Part shown: piece after piece, positions 34,994-42,686 of the stretch
How the letters are laid out: each line of letters opens with the position of its first letter
How positions within the stretch are numbered: position 1 is the stretch's first letter
Origin: Streptomyces humicola
GTDB taxonomy: Bacteria; Actinomycetota; Actinomycetes; Streptomycetales; Streptomycetaceae
DNA: 57,345 nucleotides
NCBI RefSeq assembly: GCF_024436035.1
Contig: NZ_JANFNG010000038.1
Location: 1-57,345 of the forward strand
Direction: 5' to 3'
Program-made: the position numbers and the translations under genes
The notes under the pieces: generated by a model
What the model saw: the letters and a program-made list of their open reading frames with translations, nothing else
What the model was told of the DNA's origin: nothing
Databases searched by the model: none

Positions 34994-35803
34994 ATGACGA
35001 CCGACGCGACCGAGCGGACTGCAGTGACGACAACCTCAGCCGATGCGCCCGTCCGCCGGACGGGCTCGCCGATCATCCCGCCCGGGATCCAGCCCGCGCT
35101 GCTCACCGCCGTGCTCGCCGCGCTGACGGCGGCGACGGCGTCGCTCGCGCGGCCCGCGCTCGCCGTCGCCGTCGTGCTGCTCCAGGCCGTCACCGCGGCC
35201 GGCTGGTTCCGCCTGAACGGGATGTGGCCCGCGCGCCAGGGCATCGCGCTCGCCTTCCTCGCCGGCCTCGTCACCGATGTGGCGTTGCTCACCACTCCCG
35301 GCGACCGGGCGCCGACCGTCATGGTGGGCACGCTCGGCGTGTGGGTGGTGCTCGTCCTCGTCCAGCAGATGCGCCATCACGGCAGCGCGGACGAGCGGCT
35401 CGCGAGCCTGACCGCGACCGCCGCATCCACGGTGCTCACCGTGCTCGCCGCCGGATACCTGGCGGTGGCCGGTACGGCAGCGGGCGGCACGCCCGTGGTG
35501 GTGGGCGCGGTCGCGGTCGCCGTTGCGGCGGTGGTCCGTGCCGTGCCCTTCCCGCCGGTGGTCTCGGCGGTCGTCGCGCTGCTCGCGGCGGCGGGCAGCG
35601 GCATGGTCACGGGACGGATGACGGGCACGGGCACCGACGGCGTGCTGCTCGCCGCGGCGGCCGGGTGCTGCGCGCTGATCGGCCTGCGGGTCGCCAGCTA
35701 CGACTTCCCCTCGCGCTTCGTCCACTTCACCGCCGGGGTCGCGCTTCCCCTGACGGCGGCGGCTCCCGCCATGTATCTGCTCGGCCGCATCCTCGTCGGC
35801 TGA
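34994..35803 (+). CDS. Polytopic membrane protein, unknown function
   Basis: 269 aa with about eight membrane helices from residue 34 onward, after a short Thr-rich cytoplasmic tail. It has a tail-end SRFVHFTAGVALPLTAAAPAMYLLG. Small residues (Ala, Gly, Val) dominate. No nucleotide-binding or catalytic motif was found; some features resemble streptomycete membrane proteins annotated loosely as cytidylyltransferase-like, but that is unproven. It is 7 nt downstream of the MoaD-like gene, same strand. Confidence 0.75.
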   Translation: MTTDATERTAVTTTSADAPVRRTGSPIIPPGIQPALLTAVLAALTAATASLARPALAVAVVLLQAVTAAGWFRLNGMWPARQGIALAFLAGLVTDVALLTTPGDRAPTVMVGTLGVWVVLVLVQQMRHHGSADERLASLTATAASTVLTVLAAGYLAVAGTAAGGTPVVVGAVAVAVAAVVRAVPFPPVVSAVVALLAAAGSGMVTGRMTGTGTDGVLLAAAAGCCALIGLRVASYDFPSRFVHFTAGVALPLTAAAPAMYLLGRILVG

Positions 35804-35878
35804 CCGGGTCCCCGAGCGGCTCACCGTTCATTAACCGGTTCTTTCACCCGAACGGGGTACCCTCGCGCCTCGGACGGG

Positions 35879-36646
35879 ATGCCAGACCAGATGACCGACC
35901 AACCGGGAAGAGGACGGATGCGGCGCGGGATACGCATACTGCTGATACTTGTCGTAGTGCTAGGCGGGCTCTTCGTGGCCGCCGACCGGCTCGCGGTGTC
36001 GTACGCGGAGTCGCAGGCGGCGGACAAGATCCAGAGCGCGAAGGGGCTCACGGACAGGCCGAGCGTGTCCATCAAGGGCTTCCCGTTCCTGACGCAGGTC
36101 GTCGCGCGTGACCTGAACGAGGTCACGGTGACCGTCGACAACGTCACGGCCTCCACCGGCGGTGTCTCCACCGACGGCTCGGATCCGCTGCACGTCGCCC
36201 GCTTCACGGCCGACCTGCACAACGTCCGCATCAACGGCAACTTCTCCAGCGCCGTCGCCGACACGGCCACCGGCACCGCGCTCATCCCGTACTCCGAGGT
36301 GACCAAGCTCGCCGCCGGCCAGCTGTCCGGCGCCGTCTCGAACGTCGCCGTCGGCTACGGAGGCACCACCTCCTCCGGGCAGGGCCAGGTCAAGATCTCC
36401 GGCTCGGTGCAGGTCCCGTTCCTGGGCAGCCAGCAGGTCAGCGGGGAGGCCCCGGTCGACATCAGGAACGGGAACTCGCTGGCGCTCTCGCTGCCGTACG
36501 GGGTGGGACGGCTGATCGGCGGGCAGACCGGCATGTCGTGGCCGCTGACCGGCCTGCCCAGCGGGATCACGCTGAGCGGCGTGCAGGCCACGCCGCAGGG
36601 GCTCCAGGTGTCGCTCAGCGGGAACAACGTCCAGCTGACCGGCTGA
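35879..36646 (+). CDS. DUF2993/LmeA-family lipid-binding exported protein
   Basis: 255 aa. A signal anchor (about residues 15-38) leads to an external domain, and DKIQSAKGLTDRPSVSIKGFPFLTQVVARDLNEVTV matches the DUF2993 N-terminus. DUF2993/LmeA proteins are thought to bind phospholipid in the cell envelope. Start is uncertain among ATG 35879, 35891 and 35918; none has a strong ribosome binding site. It lies 75 nt after the membrane-protein gene and before the sulfur cluster. Confidence 0.85.
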   Translation: MPDQMTDQPGRGRMRRGIRILLILVVVLGGLFVAADRLAVSYAESQAADKIQSAKGLTDRPSVSIKGFPFLTQVVARDLNEVTVTVDNVTASTGGVSTDGSDPLHVARFTADLHNVRINGNFSSAVADTATGTALIPYSEVTKLAAGQLSGAVSNVAVGYGGTTSSGQGQVKISGSVQVPFLGSQQVSGEAPVDIRNGNSLALSLPYGVGRLIGGQTGMSWPLTGLPSGITLSGVQATPQGLQVSLSGNNVQLTG

Positions 36647-36796
36647 GCCGGCGTCCGGGCGTCCGGCCGGTGAGACGGATTGTCCGTCCATCAGTCGGAG
36701 CAGCGATGCCAATGGGGTGACCCCGGCTTCCGGCGTGCTGCGACGCGGCTGAGGTCCCGCCATACGGACGATCGCGTCTCGAATGGCGACACACCG

Positions 36797-36826
36797 GTGA
36801 CACTCGGGCCGCTGCTTCCCTACGAT
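36797..36826 (+). promoter_or_regulatory. Promoter giving a leaderless transcript for the Cys leader peptide
   Basis: GTGACA (36797-36802), an 18-nt spacer, then TACGAT (36821-36826). The -10 end lies 7 nt before ATG 36834, so transcription should start at, or next to, the leader peptide's start codon. Confidence 0.55.
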
Positions 36827-36833
36827 CGGGGCC

Positions 36834-36914
36834 ATGAAGCGACAGGCGGATCTGACGAAGCGGCGGGCAGTAGACCTGTGCCGCGTTGCCGCCATGCTCT
36901 GTCGCATGCCCTGA
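36834..36914 (+). CDS. Cysteine-containing leader peptide upstream of the sulfurtransferase
   Basis: 26 aa: begins MKRQADLTKRRAVDLCRVAA and ends MLCRMP. It belongs to a well-known streptomycete leader-peptide group with the core TKRRAVDLCRVA and Cys residues near the C-terminal end. Such peptides precede cysteine/sulfur genes and are believed to act in attenuation: when cysteine is scarce the ribosome stalls at the Cys codons, altering expression of the gene downstream. Here it lies 160 nt before the rhodanese start. Too short to be called by length alone; recognition rests on the family pattern and promoter spacing. Confidence 0.75.
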   Translation: MKRQADLTKRRAVDLCRVAAMLCRMP

Positions 36915-37073
36915 GACTGGGCACAGCCGCCTGAAGGGCCCAGCATCCGTCGGCCTCCCCGCCTGCGTCCGCGCCCTTCACGCGCCCCCGCCCTGTCGTC
37001 CCTCATCCACGCCATCAGGGCACCCTCGTGCCCGCGTCCGCGCCCCGCCGCAACTGCCCCGGAGGAGAACAGC

Positions 37074-37913
37074 ATGAGCCGCAGCGACGTCCTGGTCGAT
37101 GCCGACTGGGTCCAGGACCACATCGACGACCCCAAGGTCGTGATCGTCGAGGTCGACGAGGACACCTCGGCCTACGAGAAGAACCACATCCGCAACGCGA
37201 TCCGCATCGACTGGAAGAAGGACCTCCAGGACCCGGTGCGCCGCGACTTCGTCGACCAGGCCGGTTTCGAGAAGCTCCTGTCGGAGCGCGGCATCGCCAA
37301 CGACGACACCGTCGTCCTCTACGGCGGCAACAACAACTGGTTCGCCTCCTACGCCTACTGGTACTTCAAGCTCTACGGTCACCAGGACGTCCGTCTCCTC
37401 GACGGCGGCCGCAAGAAGTGGGAGCTGGACTCCCGCGACCTGGTCGTCGACGTCCCGGCGCCGCGGCCGCAGACGCAGTACAAGGCCAAGGAGCAGGACC
37501 TGACGATCCGCGCCTTCCGCGACGACGCCGAAAAGGCGATCGGCAACCTCAACCTCGTCGACGTCCGCTCGCCCGACGAGTTCAGCGGCAAGCTGCTCGC
37601 CCCCGCCCACCTGCCGCAGGAGCAGTCCCAGCGCCCCGGCCACATCCCGAGCGCCCGCAACATCCCGTGGTCGAAGGCGGCCAACGACGACGGCACCTTC
37701 AAGTCGGACGACGAGCTGAAGGAGCTCTACGAAGCCGAGGGCGTGGACCTGTCCAAGGACACCATCGCCTACTGCCGCATCGGCGAGCGCTCCGCCCACA
37801 CCTGGTTCGTGCTGCACGAGCTGCTCGGCCAGCCGAACGTCAAGAACTATGACGGCTCCTGGACCGAGTACGGCTCCCTGGTGGGTGTGCCGATCGAGCT
37901 CGGCGCCAACTGA
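37074..37913 (+). CDS. cysA: Thiosulfate sulfurtransferase (tandem rhodanese)
   Basis: 279 aa, two rhodanese domains: an inactive N-terminal one and a C-terminal one with active-site Cys in the loop AYCRIGERS. It moves sulfane sulfur from thiosulfate to thiophilic acceptors such as cyanide or enzyme carriers. GGAGG lies upstream of its ATG. It is followed 32 nt later by the DUF1416 gene; the CysA-DUF1416 pairing is conserved in actinobacteria. The leader peptide upstream suggests control by cysteine or sulfur supply. Confidence 0.94.
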   Translation: MSRSDVLVDADWVQDHIDDPKVVIVEVDEDTSAYEKNHIRNAIRIDWKKDLQDPVRRDFVDQAGFEKLLSERGIANDDTVVLYGGNNNWFASYAYWYFKLYGHQDVRLLDGGRKKWELDSRDLVVDVPAPRPQTQYKAKEQDLTIRAFRDDAEKAIGNLNLVDVRSPDEFSGKLLAPAHLPQEQSQRPGHIPSARNIPWSKAANDDGTFKSDDELKELYEAEGVDLSKDTIAYCRIGERSAHTWFVLHELLGQPNVKNYDGSWTEYGSLVGVPIELGAN

Positions 37914-37945
37914 CCCCGACCCGAAACAGCAGAAAGAAGACATCC

Positions 37946-38236
37946 ATGTGTGGAGCGAAGGCCGGCGGTCCTGACCTGGCAGGCGTCGACGTCGCGGCCG
38001 AGACGATCATCCAGGGATCGCTGACCCGCGACGGTGAGCCGGTCTCCGGCTACGTGCGCCTCCTCGACGGCGGCGGCGAGTTCACCGCCGAGGTACCGAC
38101 CTCGGCGACCGGGCAGTTCCGCTTCTTCGCGGCGCCCGGCACCTGGACGCTGCGTGCGCTCGTCCCCGGCGGCTCCGTCGACCGGTCGGTCGTGGCGCAG
38201 AAGGGCAACCTCACCGAGGTCGCCATCGCCGTCTGA
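37946..38236 (+). CDS. DUF1416 protein
   Basis: 96 aa. The protein starts MCGAKAGGPDLAGVD, with Cys2, and continues with a beta-rich body (GYVRLLDGGGEFTAEVPTSATG; FRFFAAPGTWTLRALVPGG). DUF1416 proteins almost always follow CysA rhodaneses in actinobacteria and probably act with them; the N-terminal Cys may be the acceptor. AGAAAGA precedes the start. A terminator follows 14 nt after the stop. Confidence 0.9.
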   Translation: MCGAKAGGPDLAGVDVAAETIIQGSLTRDGEPVSGYVRLLDGGGEFTAEVPTSATGQFRFFAAPGTWTLRALVPGGSVDRSVVAQKGNLTEVAIAV

Positions 38237-38250
38237 CCCGGTGGCGAGGA

Positions 38251-38291
38251 GGGCCGTACCCCAGGGTTGGACGCCTGGCGGGGTGCGGCCC
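38251..38291 (+). terminator. Terminator after the sulfurtransferase-DUF1416 operon
   Basis: A 12-bp stem with a single G-U pair (38251-38262 with 38280-38291) lies 15 nt after the DUF1416 stop; pairing can extend a further five bases (CCAGG with CCTGG) into the loop. No U-tract. Confidence 0.75.
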
Positions 38292-38355
38292 TTCGCACGC
38301 GCCGGTGGCCTGCTGATGATCCCCCGGCCACCGCTCCGCGACGTACCGTAGAGAT

Positions 38356-38658
38356 ATGTACGCGCGGCGTCGTCGCTGGTACTTCATCATGATGGGCGGC
38401 TGCATCACCCTGTTCGTCCTGGCGTGGGCAGTGGTGCGCCTGTGGTCCGTCCCGGCCGCCGTCGGGATGTGCGTGGTGGCGATGGTGATCCCGCCGTTCG
38501 CCGCCATCGTCGCCAACCGCAGGGGCCCGGACGACACGTGGTGGGACGAGCCGGACGACAGCTGGCTGCAGGACGAGCCGCCGGACGACACATGGCGGGA
38601 GAAGGAACGCGACGCCACCGAGCGCCTCAAGGGCGGCGGGGGCGATTCGCGCCAGTAG
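38356..38658 (+). CDS. DUF3099 small membrane protein
   Basis: 100 aa. Two adjacent membrane helices (about 9-52) with a basic N-terminus (MYARRRRWYF) are followed by an acidic, Trp-rich tail (DDTWWDEPDDSWLQDEPPDDTW) and a Lys/Glu/Gly end. This pattern is DUF3099, a streptomycete family of unknown function. It stands between two independent terminator/convergent sites. No role is proposed. Confidence 0.8.
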   Translation: MYARRRRWYFIMMGGCITLFVLAWAVVRLWSVPAAVGMCVVAMVIPPFAAIVANRRGPDDTWWDEPDDSWLQDEPPDDTWREKERDATERLKGGGGDSRQ

Positions 38659-38691
38659 CCGGGCCGCGTCGGTAGCCGGCCCGTCAGCACA

Positions 38692-39054
38692 TCAGTAGAC
38701 GAGCGCCTGGACGCTGTCCGCCATCGCCTCCTGGACGAACACCTGTGCGCCCGCGATGCGGACACCCTTGATCACGTCCGCCTCCGTGATCTCCCGGCGC
38801 GCGGCGCACTGCGTGCACAGCGTGATCTGCCCGCCGGCCAGGATGCCGTCGATCAGCTCCGGCAGCGGCGCCGCGTGCGGCAGCTCGAACTCCGCCGCCC
38901 GCCCCGGCAGCGCGAACCACGACGACTCGCCGGTCAGCCACAGCGACACCTCGACGCCGCTCGCCGCCGCCACCGCCGCGACGGTGAACGCCTGCGAGCA
39001 CCGCTCGGGCGCGTCCGCGCCCGCCGTCACCTTGATCACGAGCTTCTTCGCCAC
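38692..39054 (-). CDS. DsrE-family protein
   Basis: 120 aa, a single DsrE/DsrF-like fold: LVIKVTAGADAPERCSQAF, then WLTGESSW, and LCTQCAARREI, a CxxC pair (about 82-85) that could relay sulfur. It fits the sulfur genes alongside. It is convergent with the DUF3099 gene (33-nt gap). No partner DsrF/DsrH was seen. Confidence 0.85.
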   Translation of the reverse strand: MAKKLVIKVTAGADAPERCSQAFTVAAVAAASGVEVSLWLTGESSWFALPGRAAEFELPHAAPLPELIDGILAGGQITLCTQCAARREITEADVIKGVRIAGAQVFVQEAMADSVQALVY

Positions 39055-39167
39055 GCGACCACCTTAGATCGCGGCGGACCTCACGACAGCGCACCCCCGG
39101 CCGCCGACTAGACTCGGTATCGGTCCGTAGCCCCTCAGAACCATTCAGCCGCACTAGGAGCGCCGCC

Positions 39168-39269
39168 GTGCTTGAGGCCTTCTTCGAAACCCTTCTCGTC
39201 CTGGTCGCCCTCGGCGTCATCGCCTTCGCGGGCCTGACCGTGAAGAAGCTCTTCCAGGGCCAGCGCTGA
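39168..39269 (+). CDS. Tiny single-helix membrane peptide upstream of the nitrobindin gene
   Basis: 33 aa from GTG: VLEAFFETLLVLVALGVIAF then AGLTVKKLFQGQR. One membrane helix and a basic tail. AGGAG lies 9 nt upstream, and the stop is 5 nt before the next start, so it is translated with the downstream gene. Short membrane peptides at this place are common in streptomycetes; role unknown. Confidence 0.7.
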   Translation: MLEAFFETLLVLVALGVIAFAGLTVKKLFQGQR

Positions 39270-39274
39270 CCACC

Positions 39275-39838
39275 ATGATCGAAATCCCCTCCGACCTCCA
39301 CCCGGACGTCCTCCCGCTCGCCTTCCTCCTCGGCAACTGGGAAGGCGCGGGCGTCTCCGACTTCCCGGGCGCCGAAAAGTGCAACTTCGGGCAGGAGGTC
39401 ATCTTCACGCACGACGGCCGCCCGTTCCTGGAGTACACCTCGCGGACCTGGGTACTCGACGGCGACGGCAAGAAGGTCCGGCCGCTGGAGAGTGAGAGCG
39501 GCTATTGGCGCATCGACGCCGAGCGCAAGGTCGAGGTGGTGATGTCGCGCGACAGCGGCGTCATCGAGATCTGGTACGGCGAGCTCGCCGACAAGAAACC
39601 GCAGATCGACCTGGTGACGGACGCGGTGGCCCGGCTCGGCTCCGCCGCCCCCTACAGCGGCGGCAAGCGGCTGTACGGATACGTCAAGGGCGACCTGATG
39701 TGGGTCGGGGAGAAGGCCACCCCCGACGTCGAGCTGCGCCCCTACATGTCGGCGCACCTGAAGAAGGTCGTCGACCCGCGCGAGTGGGCCAAGGACATCA
39801 AGGATCTTCCGGACGACGGGATCGCCTTCTTCAAGTAA
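39275..39838 (+). CDS. Nitrobindin-like / FABP-family beta-barrel protein
   Basis: 187 aa. The family hallmark LLGNWEGAGVSDFPG near the N-terminus is followed by a beta-barrel body and the C-terminal stretch YMSAHLKKVVDP, whose His is the likely haem ligand. DUF1794/nitrobindin proteins bind haem and peroxynitrite/NO. It precedes nur by 30 nt and follows the membrane peptide by 5 nt. Confidence 0.85.
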   Translation: MIEIPSDLHPDVLPLAFLLGNWEGAGVSDFPGAEKCNFGQEVIFTHDGRPFLEYTSRTWVLDGDGKKVRPLESESGYWRIDAERKVEVVMSRDSGVIEIWYGELADKKPQIDLVTDAVARLGSAAPYSGGKRLYGYVKGDLMWVGEKATPDVELRPYMSAHLKKVVDPREWAKDIKDLPDDGIAFFK

Positions 39839-39855
39839 GGCCTTGGGGAGGTCCT

Positions 39856-39861
39856 TACAAT
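39856..39861 (+). promoter_or_regulatory. -10 hexamer TACAAT giving a leaderless nur transcript
   Basis: TACAAT ends 7 nt before the GTG of nur, so initiation would fall at the start codon. No good -35 was found (weak AAGTAA at 39833-39838), hence moderate confidence. Confidence 0.4.
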
Positions 39862-39868
39862 CGGGGAT

Positions 39869-40336
39869 GTGGTGAGTACCGACTGGCAGAAGGAGCTGCG
39901 TGAGCGCGGCTACCGGCTGACGCCGCAGCGCCAGCTGGTGCTCGAAGCCGTCGGCACACTGGAACACGCCACCCCCGACGACATCCTCTGCCAGGTGCGG
40001 CGCACCGCCAGCGGCGTCAACATCTCGACCGTCTACCGGACGCTCGAGCTGCTCGAGGAGCTGGGGCTGGTCAGCCACGCGCATCTGGGTCACGGCGCGC
40101 CCACGTACCACCTCGCCGACCGCCACCACCACATGCATCTGGTGTGCCGGGACTGTGGCACCGTGCTCGAAGCGGACGTCTCGGTCGCGGCAGCGCTCAC
40201 CGACAAGCTGCGCGGGTCCTTCGGCTTCGAGACCGACATGAAGCACTTCGCGATCTTCGGCCGGTGCGCGGACTGCTCACGGAAGGCCGCCGAAGGAACA
40301 GCTGCAGGAAGAGCTGCAGGAACAGGGGCACGATGA
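39869..40336 (+). CDS. nur: Nur, nickel-responsive Fur-family regulator
   Basis: 155 aa. The sequence matches the S. coelicolor Nur pattern closely: MVSTDW, RGYRLTPQRQLVLEAV, ATPDDILCQVR, NISTVYRTLELLEELGLVSHAHLGHGAPTYHLADRHHHMHLVC. The metal-binding cluster HHHMH and structural Cys pairs (VCRDC and RCADC) are intact. Nur represses nickel uptake and sodF, and acts on sodN. Two adjacent GTG codons (39869, 39872) both could start it; the promoter implies a leaderless message. The stop overlaps the ygfZ-like start in ATGA. Confidence 0.9.
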   Translation: MVSTDWQKELRERGYRLTPQRQLVLEAVGTLEHATPDDILCQVRRTASGVNISTVYRTLELLEELGLVSHAHLGHGAPTYHLADRHHHMHLVCRDCGTVLEADVSVAAALTDKLRGSFGFETDMKHFAIFGRCADCSRKAAEGTAAGRAAGTGAR

Positions 40337-41301
40337 CGAAGAGTCCGCTGCTGTCGCTGCCGGGTGCCGTCCCCGCCGAGGGGCCGGACGAGGGCGTCGC
40401 CGCACACTACGGGGACCTGTTCCGCGAACAACGTGCGCTCGCCGACGGGACCGGCTTCGTCGACCTCTCGCACCGGCCCGTTGTCGCCGTCTCCGGTGAG
40501 GACAGGCTGAGTTGGCTGCATCTGCTGCTCACCCAGCACGTCAGCGGGCTGCCGCCCGGCCGGGCGGCCGAGGCGCTGATCCTGTCCGCCCACGGCCATA
40601 TCGAGCACGCGCTCTACCTCGTCGACGACGGCACGACGACGTGGATGCACGTCGAGCCCGGCACGCAGGACGACCTGCTGGCGTACCTGGAGAGCATGCG
40701 GTTCTTCTACCGTGTCGAGTTGCGGGACGCGACGGGCGACTACGCCGTCGTCCACCTGCCGGCCGGGTCGATCGCGACGGTGCCCGACGGCTGGGTAGTG
40801 CGCGAGACCCCGTACGGGCGTGACGTCTTCGTGCCCCGTGGCGAGCTGGAGTCGTTCGCCGAGCAAGCAGGGCCGCCCATCGGGACGCTCGCGCTCGAAG
40901 CGCTCCGGATCGAGGCGCACCGGCCGCGTCTCGGCCTGGAGACCGACCACCGCACCATCCCGCACGAGCTGGGCTGGCTGGACACCGCCGTCCACCTCGA
41001 CAAGGGCTGCTACCGCGGGCAGGAGACCGTCGCCCGGGTGCACAACCTCGGCCGTCCGCCGCGCCGCCTGGTCTTTCTGCACCTGGATGGCAGCGAGGTG
41101 AAGCTGCCGGGGCACGGCACGCCGGTACGGCTCGCGGACGAGGGGCCCGAAGGGCGTCAGATCGGGTTCGTCACCTCGTCGGCGCGCCACTACGAGCTCG
41201 GGCCCATCGCGCTCGCGCTGGTGAAGCGGAACGTTCCCGCGGACGCCGTCCTGCTCGCCGGCTCGGTGCCGGCCAACCAGGAGATCGTCGTCGCGCCCTA
41301 G
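40333..41301 (+). CDS. ygfZ: YgfZ/GcvT-type folate-binding protein
   Basis: 322 aa. The YgfZ signature KGCYRGQE (about 224-231) is present, with its Cys, and DLSHRPVVAVSGEDRLSWLHLLLTQHV forms the N-terminal GcvT-like fold. YgfZ proteins use tetrahydrofolate to help build or repair Fe-S clusters. Its translation is coupled to nur by a 4-nt overlap. It converges with dtd at a 46-nt gap. Confidence 0.93.
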   Translation: MTKSPLLSLPGAVPAEGPDEGVAAHYGDLFREQRALADGTGFVDLSHRPVVAVSGEDRLSWLHLLLTQHVSGLPPGRAAEALILSAHGHIEHALYLVDDGTTTWMHVEPGTQDDLLAYLESMRFFYRVELRDATGDYAVVHLPAGSIATVPDGWVVRETPYGRDVFVPRGELESFAEQAGPPIGTLALEALRIEAHRPRLGLETDHRTIPHELGWLDTAVHLDKGCYRGQETVARVHNLGRPPRRLVFLHLDGSEVKLPGHGTPVRLADEGPEGRQIGFVTSSARHYELGPIALALVKRNVPADAVLLAGSVPANQEIVVAP

Positions 41302-41347
41302 CCCCGTCGCCCCCCAGCCCCCCATGGCCTCGGGGCGGCGCGGCCGG

Positions 41348-41773
41348 TCACATCTCCACGACGACGGTGAACGGCCCGTCGTTGGTGAGCGAGACCTTCA
41401 TCTGCGCCCCGAAACGGCCCGTCTCCACATGGGCGCCGAGCGCGCGCAGCTGCGCCACCACCTCGTCGACGAGCGGCTCGGCGACCGGGCCGGGTGCGGC
41501 GGCGTTCCATGTCGGACGGCGTCCCTTGCGGGCATCCCCGTAAAGGGTGAACTGGCTGATGACGAGGAGTGGTGCGCCGATGTCGGAGCACGACTGCTCA
41601 TCGGGCAGGATGCGCAGCGACCACAGTTTGCGGGCGAGCGCCGCGGCCTTCTCGGGCGTGTCGTCGTGGGTGACGCCGACCAGGACGCACAGCCCAGGGC
41701 CGGTGATCTTTCCTACGGTCTCCCCGTCGACGGTCACGGACGCTTCGGTCACTCGCTGAGCCACTGCACGCAT
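41348..41773 (-). CDS. dtd: D-aminoacyl-tRNA deacylase
   Basis: 141 aa, single DTD domain, standard length. The catalytic loops [12 protein letters not shown] and LTNDGPFTV are both intact. The enzyme clears D-amino acids from mischarged tRNA. It is leftward and stands alone; ATG at 41773 gives [18 protein letters not shown], the usual N-terminus. Confidence 0.95.
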   Translation of the reverse strand: MRAVAQRVTEASVTVDGETVGKITGPGLCVLVGVTHDDTPEKAAALARKLWSLRILPDEQSCSDIGAPLLVISQFTLYGDARKGRRPTWNAAAPGPVAEPLVDEVVAQLRALGAHVETGRFGAQMKVSLTNDGPFTVVVEM

Positions 41774-41965
41774 GACCCCATTGTGTCCTGCGCGTCCCGC
41801 GCGACCGACCCCACTCCTAGGGGTGAATTCCGGCGACGCGCGCCCCGGCGCGCACGCCCCGGTGGAGCGGCCGGGTAAAGAGCGCCGGGGCCGTTCGGGT
41901 GCAGAGTCGATGCGAGCTGTCAGTCCTCAGTGGCACGATCTAAGGCGAGCCCGCTGCCCCTGAAC

Positions 41966-42005
41966 CAGACCGCATCAAACAGCATCAGACCGCATCAGAC
42001 CGCAT
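41966..42005. repeat. Four tandem 10-nt units (CAGACCGCAT) in the rsiG leader
   Basis: Units start at 41966, 41976, 41986 and 41996; the second is CAAACAGCAT, the others exact. They end 13 nt before the rsiG start, just ahead of the ribosome binding site (GAGGAAGG). Confidence 0.9.
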
Positions 42006-42018
42006 CGAGGAAGGCCGC

Positions 42019-42615
42019 ATGTTGCAGGCCGACGCACGCAATCCCCGCCCGTCGCGGCCGCGCGCCCCGCGCACGCACCGGCCCGCCACCGCCGATGCGC
42101 CGCAGTGCGCGCCGGGCCCGCTCACTCTCGCCGAGTTGCGCGCCCTGCGCCGCGACGCTCAGCGGGAGGAGGCCGATCTGTCGTATCTGCGGCGGCTGCT
42201 GCAGGGGCGGATCGACATCCTGCAGGCCGAGCTCGCCCGCCGCAGCGCGCCCGAGGGCCCTGCGGCCGACGCGCCCGACCCCGAGGCCCAGGTGCTCGAC
42301 CGGCTGCCGGAGATCCTCACCGACGGCCCGTCGCACGTCCGCTCGTCCGCCCGGCATGTCACCTTGGGCACACCGCACAGCGAGGAGTACCGGCAACGGG
42401 CGGAGGAGATGCTCGCCGACGTAGAGCTGTCCGACCTCGCGGCCCGCACGGACAGCGAGCTGCACGCCGGGATGGCCCGGCTCGTCCGCCATGAACAGCA
42501 GGTTTCCCGGCGCCGCCGCAAGCTGCAGGAGACCGTGGACGGCTGCAGCGCGGAAATCACCCGCAGGTACCGTGAAGGAGAAGCTCGAGTCGACGACCTG
42601 CTCTCCGGAGGCTGA
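42019..42615 (+). CDS. rsiG: RsiG, c-di-GMP-binding anti-sigma factor for WhiG
   Basis: 198 aa, two long helices joined by a loop. The c-di-GMP motif E(X3)S(X2)R(X3)Q(X3)D occurs twice, exactly: EADLSYLRRLLQGRID (Glu51, Ser55, Arg58, Gln62, Asp66) and EQQVSRRRRKLQETVD (Glu159, Ser163, Arg166, Gln170, Asp174). This duplicated motif is diagnostic of RsiG, which in Streptomyces holds the sporulation sigma factor WhiG in check when c-di-GMP is high. GAGGAAGG precedes the ATG. An Arg/Pro-rich stretch at residues 8-22 is longer than needed for function. It lies 71 nt before the asparaginase gene. Confidence 0.93.
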   Translation: MLQADARNPRPSRPRAPRTHRPATADAPQCAPGPLTLAELRALRRDAQREEADLSYLRRLLQGRIDILQAELARRSAPEGPAADAPDPEAQVLDRLPEILTDGPSHVRSSARHVTLGTPHSEEYRQRAEEMLADVELSDLAARTDSELHAGMARLVRHEQQVSRRRRKLQETVDGCSAEITRRYREGEARVDDLLSGG

Positions 42616-42686
42616 AAGCCCACCCGGTAATCCCGGGTCACGCCGTCATCCGGGGGGCCGGCGCCACCCCTCCCGGAAGGCCGACG

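Noticed and set aside
41301-41340. Terminator hairpin between ygfZ and dtd
   Set aside because: Only six clear pairs (GCCCCG with CGGGGC) over a 24-nt loop in a C/G-rich spacer.
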